Shown here piece after piece: positions 1 through 8,650 of a stretch of DNA of 64,000 bases (position 1 is its first letter; every line of letters begins with the position of its first letter). Location of the stretch: contig CP107216.1 in the NCBI GenBank assembly GCA_025757645.1, positions 1,946,001 through 2,010,000 of the forward strand. Reading direction: 5' to 3'. Below the pieces are notes generated by a model that was not told where the DNA came from, made no database searches, and saw nothing but the letters and a program-made list of their open reading frames with translations. The position numbers and the translations under genes are program-made. The DNA is from Clostridiales bacterium (lineage in GTDB: Bacteria; Bacillota; Clostridia; Oscillospirales; Oscillospiraceae).

Positions 1-170
1 TCCATGCGCTCGATTTCAGTGCCGTAGTCCTGAACCTTCTTTTCCATCTGGGCATAGGTCGCAGAATCCTCATCGGAAAGCAGACCGTCCTTGTCACGCT
101 TGGTCTCCACAAATGCCTTTGCAGCGTTCCAAGCCTGGTTGCGCTTTTCACGCAGTTCATTGATTGTCAT
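1..170 (-). CDS. Phage major capsid protein, N-terminal fragment (runs off the window)
   Basis: The reading frame opens at an ATG whose complement ends at 170, behind a clear GGAGGT ribosome-binding site, and continues past the left edge. The visible 56 residues start MTINELREKRNQAW and are a charged helical segment. This resembles the N-terminal scaffolding-like delta domain of HK97-fold capsid proteins, which is cleaved off by the head protease. The position right after portal and Clp-type protease genes is the standard place for the capsid gene. The identification rests mainly on this synteny, because the HK97 fold itself is outside the window. Confidence 0.8.
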   Translation of the reverse strand, partial: MTINELREKRNQAWNAAKAFVETKRDKDGLLSDEDSATYAQMEKKVQDYGTEIERM

Positions 171-176
171 ATTGCA

Positions 177-896
177 TTACCTCCAGTTTTTAATAAGGTT
201 GAGCCGTTCCATCAAATCGGTGGCTTTTTGTGTACGGTTGGGTTTGGGTTCAATGGCGCACTTTGCGGCGATCTTCTCCATGAGGGAGTTCACCACGTTT
301 GCCTTGGAATACAGCATGGAAACGGTGGGTGCGGCTATGTCCTCAGTCTCATCGGCGCGGCTCATGATCCCGTCCGCAAAGCCGAGTTCCACAGCCTTGT
401 TTGCGTCCATCCAAGTTTCGGCATCCATGAGGTGCGAGAGCTTGGCACGGGAAAGCCCCGTCTTGATTTCATAGGCGTTTATAATAGAATCCTTAACACT
501 TGAGAGCATCTCGATAGCTTTCTGCATTTCCTCCGAATTGCCGAATGCCGCCGTCATGGGGTTGTGGATCATGAGCATGGACACCGGGGACACCAGCACC
601 TTCGTGCCTGCCATAGCGATGACGGACGCTGCGGATGCCGCAATGCCATCGATTTTCACGGTCACATCGCCCTTATAATCCATGAGCATATTGTAGATTT
701 GAGCCGCCGCCACGCAGTCGCCGCCGGGGCTGTTGATCCAGACGGTGATGTTGCCGCTGCCGGACATCAATTCGTCCTTGAAAAGCTGCGGGGTGACATC
801 ATCGTCAAACCAGCTTTGCTCGGCGATGGTTCCGTTCAGGAACAGCGTCCTTTCCGCTGTCTCCGTCTGGTTCTTCCAATTCCAAAATTTCTTCAT
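177..896 (-). CDS. Clp-type (S14) phage head maturation protease
   Basis: A ClpP-like serine peptidase that in HK97-type phages processes the capsid during head maturation. Residues about 25-185 form the ClpP fold: an INSPGG segment, the nucleophile serine in GIAASAAS, and the catalytic histidine in MLMIHNP. The start MKKFWNW is chosen because upstream alternatives would lengthen the overlap with portal; even so the first 92 bases overlap the portal 3' end, implying translational coupling. About 239 residues, normal for the family. The C-terminal 50 residues are a family-variable tail. It lies between portal and capsid genes, the conserved order. Confidence 0.9.
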   Translation of the reverse strand: MKKFWNWKNQTETAERTLFLNGTIAEQSWFDDDVTPQLFKDELMSGSGNITVWINSPGGDCVAAAQIYNMLMDYKGDVTVKIDGIAASAASVIAMAGTKVLVSPVSMLMIHNPMTAAFGNSEEMQKAIEMLSSVKDSIINAYEIKTGLSRAKLSHLMDAETWMDANKAVELGFADGIMSRADETEDIAAPTVSMLYSKANVVNSLMEKIAAKCAIEPKPNRTQKATDLMERLNLIKNWR

Positions 897-2157
897 CGGT
901 TTTTTCCTCCTTTCCGTCATCGGTAGGTGTATTTGCAAAAGCCCCGGCATTTTTCAGCGGGAGCATATTGCCGTTAATGAGGTACAAATCGCCGCCATCC
1001 TCTGCCGGGATACGGTCGAGGTTTTCCAACTCTCGGATGTCGTTGGCGGACATCCAGCCGTTCTGGCGGCCGATGGCGTACCCGTTCATGCGGCTCTGGT
1101 AATCGCCGCGAAGCAAGCCTTCCAGATTGAACTTCACAAAATACACAGCTTTTTCGTCCTTGGACAAAAGCGACCGCTGGATTGATTGCTCCCAGCGGAT
1201 GACCCAGGGGTCAAGGGTGTATTTCACAAACTCAAGGGACTGCTGCTCAATATTAGAAAAGCTCGATTTTTCCAGGTCGCCGACCATGTGGGGCGGAACT
1301 CGGAAAATTCGAGCAATTTCATTGATTTGGAATTTTCGTGTTTCGAGAAACTGTGCCTGCTCCGGCGAAATGCCGATTGGCGTATATTTCATACCTTCTT
1401 CCAGTACGGCAATCTTATTGGCGTTGCCGCTGCCGCCGAAGGTGGACTGCCAGCTTTCCCGCACACGCTGCGGGTCTTTGATCGTGCCGGGGTGTTCCAA
1501 CACACCGCCCGGTGCGGCACCGTTGGCGAAGAATTTCGCGCCATACTCCTCACAGGCGATAGCCATGCCGATGGCATTCTTCGCCATAGCGATGGGACTG
1601 TAGCCCACTAGCCCGTCAAAACCCAGACCGGGGATATGCAGCACATCCGTGGGCTGAAGCGTTACGGCGAATTCTTTATCCTTGATGGCTTCATCCGACC
1701 CTCGGTAATAGGTATAGTACAGCCGCCCACTCTCGTCTCTGTCCACCGACATCCTGTTCGGCATAAGCGGGTACAGAGCCACGATCTCGTTCTTACCATT
1801 GTGGATGATCTGCGCATAGGCGTTGCCCCAGAGGAGCAGGTGCGTCATGAGGGTTTCGCGGAACACAAAGGAACTCATCTCCGGGTTCGGCTCATCGTGG
1901 AGTAGCCGATACAACGGATGGTCGTGAGCCATAGCCTTGCCGCCGCTGTCCGTGTATTTGTATAGATGAAGCGGCAGTCCTGCGACAGCTTCCGACAGAA
2001 TGCGGACACAGGAATACACGGCAGTCATCTGCATAGCAGAGCGCTCAGTCACTGTTTTGCCAGAAGTTGTGCCGCCGAAGAAGAAGCTGTACCCGCTGCC
2101 GGATGTCCGGTTTTGGGGCTTGTCACGAGATTTGAATAAGCCAGAAAAGATGCCCAT
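805..2157 (-). CDS. Phage portal protein (HK97 family)
   Basis: Forms the dodecameric ring at the head vertex through which DNA is packaged. The 450-residue protein starts MGIFSGLFKSR behind a GAGGTC site; earlier in-frame starts only add unrelated sequence that overlaps the divergent gene upstream. Typical portal stretches are visible: AVYSCVRILSEAVAGLPLHLY near residue 45, a LLHDEPNPEMS segment, LLLWGNAYA near 110, and a GDLEKSSFSNIEQQ segment near 290. The C-terminal 60 residues are acidic. It is followed by the overlapping head protease gene. Length and motif order match phage_portal (HK97 gp3-like) proteins. Confidence 0.93.
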   Translation of the reverse strand: MGIFSGLFKSRDKPQNRTSGSGYSFFFGGTTSGKTVTERSAMQMTAVYSCVRILSEAVAGLPLHLYKYTDSGGKAMAHDHPLYRLLHDEPNPEMSSFVFRETLMTHLLLWGNAYAQIIHNGKNEIVALYPLMPNRMSVDRDESGRLYYTYYRGSDEAIKDKEFAVTLQPTDVLHIPGLGFDGLVGYSPIAMAKNAIGMAIACEEYGAKFFANGAAPGGVLEHPGTIKDPQRVRESWQSTFGGSGNANKIAVLEEGMKYTPIGISPEQAQFLETRKFQINEIARIFRVPPHMVGDLEKSSFSNIEQQSLEFVKYTLDPWVIRWEQSIQRSLLSKDEKAVYFVKFNLEGLLRGDYQSRMNGYAIGRQNGWMSANDIRELENLDRIPAEDGGDLYLINGNMLPLKNAGAFANTPTDDGKEEKTDEEILELEEPDGDSGKDAVPERNHRRAKLV

Positions 2158-2200
2158 TGACTTGACCTCACTTTCTTTTTGTTTTTGGATATTCACATAC

Positions 2201-2229
2201 TTGACAGAGCGAGAAGAAAGATGTATCCT
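2201..2229 (+). promoter_or_regulatory. Sigma-70 promoter of the plus-strand insert gene
   Basis: TTGACA at 2201-2206 and TATCCT at 2224-2229 with 17-bp spacing. It points away from the phage late genes and towards the gene at 2278, and gives that gene expression independent of the minus-strand late operon, as expected for a moron-type insertion. Confidence 0.65.
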
Positions 2230-2277
2230 TTGATTACAGAATTTCTGGATATCCATTAAAGCGAAGGAGATGATTAA

Positions 2278-3204
2278 ATGCTTGGTAGGCCCAAAAAGAG
2301 AGACAGTCGTGAAAAGCAATACCGTGTCCGTCTCAATGATAAAGAAGATGAAATGCTTGCTTTTTCCAGCAATGCGACTGGCGTTCCCAAGTCTGAAATC
2401 TTTAGAAAAGCTCTGCTGGAGTACTGCGAAAAGGTAAAACTCCGGCAGGCAGCAGAAGAAATTGGGGATGACACATCGTGGGAAGATGACCGCATTAGTC
2501 TACAACGTGTTGTTGAATGCCCCTATTGCAAAGCAAAAAATCGCATCGACTTGGAGGATGAAGGAACTGTTTCCACTTCCGAACGGCAGATGGGCGATGA
2601 GGTAATTTACGAATTTGAGAATATAGAGTGTCAGTGCCATAGCTGCGGACGATCCTTCGCAGTGTCTGGATATATTAGTGAGTACCCCATTGGGGCATTC
2701 AACGCTGAGAGTCTTCATGTGACACCTATTGAACCTTTGCCAGATGAAACAACTCACACTGTTGTTTGCCGCGACTGTGGTGCAGTGCTTGAGCCGGGTA
2801 CAAAACAGAAGCTCTGCCCCGATTGCCGTGAAAAGCGCAAAGCCAAGTGGATGGAGCGCCTTAAGGATGGGGCAAAAATTGTTGGCATTATCGGTGTAGC
2901 GGTGGGCGCTGCATACTTGGCTACAAAGGGAACCAGCGACTCTGATGAATCGACAGATGACTTTGAGCCGGAATCCCTGGGTGATGATTCTTGTCGTAAA
3001 TTCAAACTCCTTATGAAATACCCCGATGGTACCGAGGAGGAAGAGGATGAACTCTTCGATTCCGAAGAGGAGGCAAAAGAGTACGGGGACTACATGATCT
3101 CCTGTTCACGGGAAGGTGCGGAGACACTTTATATGTCTAACCCAGGTGACTACCCTTTGGAGGATTATGAAGACCCCGATTATGAAGTGATCGAAACGGA
3201 GTGA
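2278..3204 (+). CDS. Ribbon-helix-helix / zinc-ribbon / single-membrane-segment protein (moron-type insert)
   Basis: A 308-residue protein of unknown function on the opposite strand to its phage neighbours, between portal and large terminase. Start ATG follows AAGGAG. Residues about 12-50 look like a ribbon-helix-helix DNA-binding domain (YRVRLNDKED, then a TGVPKSEIFRKALLEY helix). Two CxxC pairs follow (CPYC near 80, CHSC near 122), then a second ribbon (CRDC, CPDC near 162-178), one hydrophobic segment (IVGIIGVAVGAAYLA, about 200-215) and a very acidic tail. The domain order suggests a DNA- or RNA-associated membrane-anchored protein. It has its own promoter. I do not recognise the full-length family; function is unassigned. 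Confidence 0.75.
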   Translation: MLGRPKKRDSREKQYRVRLNDKEDEMLAFSSNATGVPKSEIFRKALLEYCEKVKLRQAAEEIGDDTSWEDDRISLQRVVECPYCKAKNRIDLEDEGTVSTSERQMGDEVIYEFENIECQCHSCGRSFAVSGYISEYPIGAFNAESLHVTPIEPLPDETTHTVVCRDCGAVLEPGTKQKLCPDCREKRKAKWMERLKDGAKIVGIIGVAVGAAYLATKGTSDSDESTDDFEPESLGDDSCRKFKLLMKYPDGTEEEEDELFDSEEEAKEYGDYMISCSREGAETLYMSNPGDYPLEDYEDPDYEVIETE

Positions 3205-3389
3205 TTAACAATATTGGTACTTTGTATCAATTACGCCTGTGACTGGGTTCAAATAACAAATATGGGGTGCCGGTATACCTGCCCAATGAAGGAAATCGCT
3301 GGTGAGCTGTACTCCCGTTTTAAGAACCAGTGGCATCGAGTATGGGAGTACACCTCAGAACTGACATCAGAATTTCGCTAACAGGCAAT

Positions 3390-5000
3390 TTATAAAAACA
3401 GCAGCCCTCTGCTGTCATAGACCGACTCGATAGTGTCGTTGCCGCATCGGATGGCCCGATCAAGGGCCATAACGGTGGCAACGGCACCATCGATTTTCTC
3501 CGTAGATTTCTCCTTGTCCGGTTTGATATTGCCAGCAGGGTCGGTGCGGATGAAGATGTTGTCCATCATCCAGCGTAGAACGGGGTGCCCTCCGTGAGCG
3601 ATTTTCTGCTCCAGCACCAACTTCATCAGCTCCTTAGTGGGCGGGGACATATCCTTGAACCCCTGTCCGAAAGGAACAACCGTGAAGCCCATGCCTTCCA
3701 GGTTCTGCACCATCTGCACAGCACCCCAGCGGTCGAAGGCAATCTCCCGAATGTTGAAACGCTCACCCAGGCTTTCGATAAATTTCTCAATGTAGCCGTA
3801 GTGAACGACATTGCCCTCGGTGGTCTGCAGATATCCCTGCCGCTCCCACACATCGTATGGCACATGGTCACGCCGGACTCGCAGGTCGAGGTTGTCCTCC
3901 GGTATCCAGAAGTACGGCAGGATGACGTACTTGTCATTCTCATCTTCTGGCGGAAACACCAGAACGAACGCCGTAATGTCCGTTGTGGACGAAAGGTCCA
4001 GACCGCCGTAGCAGATGCGACCTTCCAGATCATCCTCGTTGACGGCGAACTCGCATTTGTCCCACTTGTCCATCGGCATCCAGCGAATTGCCTGTTTGAC
4101 CCACTGGTTGAGTCTCAGCTGTCGGAAGGAGTTCTCCTCGCCGGGGTTCTGCTTTGCCGACTCGCAGGCGTCTTTGACCTTGTCGATGCCAACCGTGATG
4201 CCGAGAGAGGGATTGGCTTTCTTCCAGACCTTCGGGTCCGTCCAATCGTCCGATTCCTCCGCACCGTAGATGACGGGATAGAAGGTGTGGTCGATCTTTC
4301 GACCCTCGATGATATCTTTTGCTTTCTGGTGAATCTCATAGCAGATGGATTTCGTATCGTTGCCGGCCGTGGTGATGAGGAAATACAGCGGCTGCATACG
4401 GGCATCGCCGGAGCCTTTGGTCATAACATCGAAGAGCTTGCGGTTGGGCTGGGTGTGCAACTCATCGAACACCACGCCGTGGGTATTAAATCCGTGTTTG
4501 TTGCCCACATCGGCAGAAAGCACTTGATAGATACTGCCTGTTGGCTGGTAAATGAGCCTCTTCTGGGAATCCAGTATCTTGACCCGCTTTGAAAGCGCAG
4601 GACACATCCGCACCATATCTGCTGCTACGTTGAAAACGATGGACGCCTGCTGACGGTCGGCAGCGCATCCGTAGACCTCGGCTCGTTCCTCTCCGTCACC
4701 GCAGGTGAGCAGAAGCGCCACCGCAGCAGCAAGCTCGGACTTGCCCTGCTTTTTCGGAATCTCGATGTAGGCAGTATTGAACTGCCGATAGCCGTTGGGC
4801 TTGAGAACACCGAAGATGTCCCGAATGATCTGTTCCTGCCAGTCAATAAGCTCGAAAGGCTTTCTCGCCCAGGTGCCCTTGGTGTGGCAGAGGCTCTCGA
4901 TGAACATGACGGCGTAATCCGCAGCGTCCGTATCATAGTGGGAAGTTTTCTCCATGAACCTTGTGGGCTTATATGTTTTCAGTTTTCTCGTAGAGACCAC
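3390..5000 (-). CDS. terL: Phage terminase large subunit (Terminase_1 family)
   Basis: The packaging motor and nuclease that translocates phage DNA into the prohead. The 536-residue product has a Walker-A-like loop IPKKQGKSE near residue 85, a Walker B FDELH near 178 and a nuclease-domain aspartate in LDLSSTTD near 320. The start is uncertain: the GTG at 5000 sits almost on top of AGGAGG, and the ATG 15 codons later (MEKTSHYD) has AAGG upstream. I keep the GTG because family members usually have a short lysine-rich lead before the YDxxxAD segment. Unusually, portal is separated from it by the plus-strand insert at 2278-3204. Confidence 0.93.
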   Translation of the reverse strand: MVSTRKLKTYKPTRFMEKTSHYDTDAADYAVMFIESLCHTKGTWARKPFELIDWQEQIIRDIFGVLKPNGYRQFNTAYIEIPKKQGKSELAAAVALLLTCGDGEERAEVYGCAADRQQASIVFNVAADMVRMCPALSKRVKILDSQKRLIYQPTGSIYQVLSADVGNKHGFNTHGVVFDELHTQPNRKLFDVMTKGSGDARMQPLYFLITTAGNDTKSICYEIHQKAKDIIEGRKIDHTFYPVIYGAEESDDWTDPKVWKKANPSLGITVGIDKVKDACESAKQNPGEENSFRQLRLNQWVKQAIRWMPMDKWDKCEFAVNEDDLEGRICYGGLDLSSTTDITAFVLVFPPEDENDKYVILPYFWIPEDNLDLRVRRDHVPYDVWERQGYLQTTEGNVVHYGYIEKFIESLGERFNIREIAFDRWGAVQMVQNLEGMGFTVVPFGQGFKDMSPPTKELMKLVLEQKIAHGGHPVLRWMMDNIFIRTDPAGNIKPDKEKSTEKIDGAVATVMALDRAIRCGNDTIESVYDSRGLLFL

Positions 5001-5091
5001 CTCCTGGGCATAAAAAATACAGCCCTGTGGCTGTTTCGGAATATACGAGAGAAAGAGCCTTTCGGCTCAGCCTCTTTATGGAATTATTGGG

Positions 5092-5319
5092 TTACCAGTT
5101 CTCGCTGTGGAGCAGAAGCTCCAGCGCAAGCTGCGTGTTCTCATCGGCGGGTTCGATGTCCCAACCTCTGTCGTAGTTGCAGACGATGTATCCGTTGCGC
5201 TTGAACATTAGCTTGGAAATGCGTCCGCCGTCGATGCCCCACTCGGAACCTTTGTCGTACTGCTTCATCCAGTAGTGAAAAACCTCGCCGTTAACTCTGA
5301 TGCTGCCTTCTTTCCACAT
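5092..5319 (-). CDS. Small phage protein, DUF7678-like
   Basis: A 75-residue soluble protein starting MWKEGSIRV behind GGAGGT. It contains FHYWMKQYDKGSEWGI and ISKLMFKR, which resembles small proteins (DUF7678) found next to terminase genes in clostridial phages. No catalytic motif is visible. It is part of the minus-strand packaging operon just upstream of the large terminase gene. The family name is recalled from sequence character, not searched; the function is unknown. Confidence 0.65.
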   Translation of the reverse strand: MWKEGSIRVNGEVFHYWMKQYDKGSEWGIDGGRISKLMFKRNGYIVCNYDRGWDIEPADENTQLALELLLHSENW

Positions 5320-5434
5320 AACTGTGTACCTCCGTTTGTTTTGTTGTGAGTGTATATTACCTCTGAAGTACGGATATAGCCAGTTACATCGGAGATATAT
5401 ACTACACAATCATTGGGGGTGGAAACTGTGTATA

Positions 5435-5614
5435 TTACAGCGGTTCTCCCGTGAGGATGAAATGCACATACTCGCTGCGGTGTTCTTCGAGGAATACCAC
5501 CAGTTCGTAAAACCGCATCTCATTGGCAATGTACTGTACCATCAGCACATCAAACATATTAGTGCATCCGGTCTTGCGGACGGTAAGAATCTGCTCTCGG
5601 ATTTTCTCATTCAT
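5435..5614 (-). CDS. Small phage protein, DUF5049-like (59 aa)
   Basis: Starts MNEKIREQIL behind GGAGGT and ends at a TAA whose complement begins at 5435. The 59-residue product is a pair of predicted helices (FDVLMVQYIANEMRFYEL) resembling the small DUF5049 proteins that lie near terminase genes in clostridial phages. Its start overlaps the end of the DUF4314-like gene by 8 bp, supporting coupled translation and therefore a real gene. Function unknown. Confidence 0.65.
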   Translation of the reverse strand: MNEKIREQILTVRKTGCTNMFDVLMVQYIANEMRFYELVVFLEEHRSEYVHFILTGEPL

Positions 5615-5834
5615 TGTCGCACCTCCGGCAGATGTCCTCGCCGTAAGCCACGCTTAAGCCGCAGCCGTTATCCCAAGCAACCATGATGCTGCCGATATCG
5701 TCCACACCTCGCACGGTGCCTTTCGTGCCGACAGGCGGTGCCTGGGGATCGTCCATCCGAACAAGCTCTACACGGCTGCCGACCGGATATTCCTTGCGAA
5801 TACGCTCGACCGTTTCCTTACTTGGAAATCTCAT
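5607..5834 (-). CDS. DUF4314-like small phage protein
   Basis: 75 residues starting MRFPSKETVERIR. The middle (YPVGSRVELVRMDD, then GTKGTVRGVDDIGSIMVAWDNG) has the beta-rich, SH3-like pattern of DUF4314 proteins common in clostridial phages. The start overlaps the previous gene by 17 bp and the end overlaps the next by 8 bp, so three small genes are translated as a chain. No enzymatic role can be inferred. Confidence 0.7.
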   Translation of the reverse strand: MRFPSKETVERIRKEYPVGSRVELVRMDDPQAPPVGTKGTVRGVDDIGSIMVAWDNGCGLSVAYGEDICRRCDNE

Positions 5835-6495
5835 GTTCTGTACCTCCGTTTTTGAAAGCTGAAGAGCCGGACAGGTTCTTCAGCAGGATTTTTCGAGCGG
5901 CCTTGTATTCCGCGCCGATGAAGCCCAACCGAAGTAGAAAGCACCGAAACGCATATTTCTCGTTGCCGGTGGGCTTCTCGGTGGAAGTTACACGCTTTTG
6001 CGTCCGCGCCATTTCGCACAGCTTGCAAATGAAGGTGTCGTAGGCGTTCATCTCGTCCGGGGTGGGAATCGCCGGGAACCAAGGGAAGGATACCTTCGTG
6101 TCGGTAACTTCCAATGGCAGGTCAGCGACTCCGAGGGCTTTCTTGATAAGACTTCCCTTGGCTGTGATGAGTGCCTTGAGATTTTCCAGATTGCTGTCGG
6201 TGAACAGGCTCTTCGGCATGGAAACGCAGACGGCGCAAGGCTCGTCCTCATCCTCGGTGTGGCTCTGGTCGATGTCAAAGCCCTCATCGTAGATATGCTC
6301 AAGCAATCTTTCAATGACCTCGCTGTCGGCATGGTCGTCAAAGGAAAGGCTGCCGTTTCGGTCGATGGTGAAGCAGTCCACCTGGTAGGCGCAGGACGGA
6401 ACCCCCAGGTACTTGGCTTCACAGCCGAGCCACTGTGCGATGGTCTGTACCAGCCGCTTGCGTTCCGCACCCTGGGCGTTAATTGTAATCGTCAT
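5818..6495 (-). CDS. Phage protein annotated in relatives as virulence-related protein
   Basis: A 225-residue protein beginning MTITINAQGAERKRLVQTIAQ. The first half (AKYLGVPSCAYQVDCFTIDRNG) resembles a protein often labelled virulence-related in clostridial prophages, with no demonstrated function. Residues about 150-225 hold a helical domain with a Cys pair (ICKLCEMA) and basic residues. ATG follows GAGGTCACTT. It is upstream of and overlaps the DUF4314-like gene. I cannot assign a reaction; the label virulence should not be taken as evidence of virulence. Confidence 0.7.
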   Translation of the reverse strand: MTITINAQGAERKRLVQTIAQWLGCEAKYLGVPSCAYQVDCFTIDRNGSLSFDDHADSEVIERLLEHIYDEGFDIDQSHTEDEDEPCAVCVSMPKSLFTDSNLENLKALITAKGSLIKKALGVADLPLEVTDTKVSFPWFPAIPTPDEMNAYDTFICKLCEMARTQKRVTSTEKPTGNEKYAFRCFLLRLGFIGAEYKAARKILLKNLSGSSAFKNGGTEHEISK

Positions 6496-6625
6496 TTAAG
6501 TGACCTCCTTGATTTTTGGTAGTCACATATTCGCTCTGAACGCTCTGAATAGCAAGGCTCAGATGAGGAGAATGATGTAGATTTATTCGTCGCGGGACTG
6601 TGCAGACCACACAATGCTGTGCGCG

Positions 6626-7864
6626 TCATTCGTCATGGGGCGCTACCTCGCTATACTTGTATTCCTTGCCGTCACGCAGAACGCTGACCTTTTCATCCGA
6701 GCCGACCTGCTCGATGTACCGTTTTACGATGACGTCGCAGAACTTCTCATCCAGTTCGATGGCATAGCAGATGCGGTCGGTCTGCTCACAGGCAATGAGC
6801 GTAGAACCGGAGCCGCCGAAGGGGTCGAGCACCACGGAGTTTGTCATAGAGCTGTTCTGAATGGGATAGGCAAGCAGCGGAATTGGCTTCATGGTAGGAT
6901 GGTCGCCGTTTTTCTTGGGCTTGTCGAACTCCCAGATGGTGGGCTCTTTGCGCCCGGTGTACCACTGGTGCTTGCCTTTCTTCTTCCAGCCGTAGAGGCA
7001 CGGCTCGTGCTGCCACTGGTACGGAGAGCGTCCCAGCACCAGGGACTGCTTCTTCCAGATACAGCAGCCGGAAAGATAGAACCCAGCAGCGTCAAAAGCC
7101 TTTCGGAAGTTCAGCCCCTCAGTGTCGGCGTGGAACACATAGATGGAGGCATCGTCCGCCATGACCTTCTCCATATTGGAAAAGGCATCGAAGAGGAAGT
7201 CGAAAAACTTCTCCGATGCCATGTTGTCGTTTTTGATTTTCCCGGCACTGCCCTCGTAGTTCACATTGTAGGGCGGGTCGGTAATAACGAGGTTCGCCTT
7301 GCGGCCGTCCATGAGTGCGGTGTAGGTTTCCTCTTTTGTACTGTCGCCGCAGATGAGCCGGTGCCGTCCCAGCGTCCAGATGTCGCCGGACTTCGTGAAG
7401 GTCAACTTTTGCAGCTCGGCATCCACATCAAAATCATCCTCTTGGATGTCCTTACCGTCGTCAAACAGCTTTGACAGTTCTTTCTCGTCAAAGCCGGTGA
7501 GGAGCGGGTCAAAGTCCGCCGCCTGTAAGGACTCGATCTCCACACGCAGAAGCGCTTCGTCCCATCCGGCATCCATCGCCATGCGGTTGTCGGCAATGAT
7601 GTAGGCTTTCTTCTGGGCTTCGGTGAGGTGGTCGGCAAAGACGCACGGCACCTCGGCGATGCCTTCCTCCTTGGCGGCAAGAATACGACCGTGACCGGCA
7701 ATAACGCTATAGTCACGGTCGATGATGACAGGATTGATAAAACCGAACTCACGGAGCGAGGAGCAGAGTTTGTTGATCTGCTCCGGCGAATGGGTACGGG
7801 CGTTATTGACATAGGGAACCAGCTTCGTGATAGGTACGAGCTGCATCTCGGTCGTTGTTTTCAT
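6626..7864 (-). CDS. ParB-domain / DNA adenine- or cytosine-N4 methyltransferase (beta order)
   Basis: A phage DNA methyltransferase, about 412 residues. Residues about 8-100 form a ParB/Srx-like nuclease domain (INPVIIDRDY, then VIAGHGRILAAKEEG). Residues about 165-400 form the methyltransferase: DPPYN catalytic motif IV near 205 and SAM-binding DPFGGSGST near 355, so the catalytic motif precedes the SAM motif (beta class). The ATG overlaps the stop codon of the SAM synthetase gene (TAATG), so enzyme and cofactor supply are translationally coupled. Likely role: modifying phage DNA against host restriction. Whether the product is N6-methyladenine or N4-methylcytosine cannot be read from the motif. 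Confidence 0.9.
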   Translation of the reverse strand: MKTTTEMQLVPITKLVPYVNNARTHSPEQINKLCSSLREFGFINPVIIDRDYSVIAGHGRILAAKEEGIAEVPCVFADHLTEAQKKAYIIADNRMAMDAGWDEALLRVEIESLQAADFDPLLTGFDEKELSKLFDDGKDIQEDDFDVDAELQKLTFTKSGDIWTLGRHRLICGDSTKEETYTALMDGRKANLVITDPPYNVNYEGSAGKIKNDNMASEKFFDFLFDAFSNMEKVMADDASIYVFHADTEGLNFRKAFDAAGFYLSGCCIWKKQSLVLGRSPYQWQHEPCLYGWKKKGKHQWYTGRKEPTIWEFDKPKKNGDHPTMKPIPLLAYPIQNSSMTNSVVLDPFGGSGSTLIACEQTDRICYAIELDEKFCDVIVKRYIEQVGSDEKVSVLRDGKEYKYSEVAPHDE

Positions 7865-8646
7865 TAGACCAGCCCCCATTCCGCAAATTTCTCGAAGCCG
7901 CCGACCGAGTGGATGTAGTTTCGGGCGATCTCCACGATTTCGGCGTAGGGTCTGCCGTCCACGGCATCGTCCCCAATAGCGCAGCAGAGTGTCACGGGCT
8001 TGCCGGTTTCCTGGGCTTTGAGAAAAGCATAGATGTTGACAGACACATCTGCCTTGGATAGATCCTTACCGTGCAGACCGCCGCCTGTCACCGAGTCGGC
8101 CATATCCGAACCGAGCTTACGGTTGGCAACGCCGGTGTCCACATCGATGCCGCCCGTCCAATCGCCGAGCGGGTTGATCTCCGCATCGGGATAAATCTCG
8201 CGCAGATGCTGTGTCTCGGCATTGCTCTGACAGAGGATGAGCCGGTCGCCATCCAGGATGTACTTGCCGTCATTTGGATACACGGAGAAAATGTTCCGTG
8301 CGATCTGCGACAGCATTTTCTGCTCTTCAGTCACGGGCATTCCCTTGAAGATGCCGTTATCGCCACAGCGGACGCCGTCTGCCTGGTTATCGGCAAGGTG
8401 ACCGTCCTGTGGCACTTCCACATAGTCCACGGTGAGATTTCCGGCAATGCGGTGAACGGCAGCGGTGACACCCGCCTTGTCCAGAGAAACAGAAGTTTCC
8501 GCAATGATGTGGCACACACCGTGGCCGATGAGGACTTCAACAGCGATGCGGGGATTTTCTGCTTTCTTGTATGCCAGGTCAACGAGCGCACCGGCAATTC
8601 TGTCTGCCACCTTATCCGGGTGGCACGGATTTACTTTTTCAAACAT
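7864..8646 (-). CDS. metK-like: Compact phage S-adenosylmethionine synthetase
   Basis: Makes SAM from methionine and ATP. The product is about 260 residues, much shorter than the usual MetK of about 390. The start MFEKVNPCHPDK is chosen because the family begins shortly before the HPDK ATP-binding motif and a GGGG-rich site precedes it. Also visible: GHG near 45, DVDTGV near 165 and GGGLHGKDLSKAD near 185, the counterpart of the MetK GKDPTKVD loop. It sits between small terminase and a SAM-dependent DNA methyltransferase and overlaps the latter's start. The compact version recurs in clostridial phages; activity without the missing parts is inferred. Confidence 0.85.
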   Translation of the reverse strand: MFEKVNPCHPDKVADRIAGALVDLAYKKAENPRIAVEVLIGHGVCHIIAETSVSLDKAGVTAAVHRIAGNLTVDYVEVPQDGHLADNQADGVRCGDNGIFKGMPVTEEQKMLSQIARNIFSVYPNDGKYILDGDRLILCQSNAETQHLREIYPDAEINPLGDWTGGIDVDTGVANRKLGSDMADSVTGGGLHGKDLSKADVSVNIYAFLKAQETGKPVTLCCAIGDDAVDGRPYAEIVEIARNYIHSVGGFEKFAEWGLV

Positions 8647-8650
8647 GGTG

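Noticed and set aside
3262..3381. 39-codon plus-strand frame with a GTACTCCC/GGGAGTAC dyad between the RHH insert gene and terL
   Set aside because: No ribosome-binding site and no recognisable sequence; the dyad has a 27-bp loop and no T-run. Not enough to call a gene or terminator.
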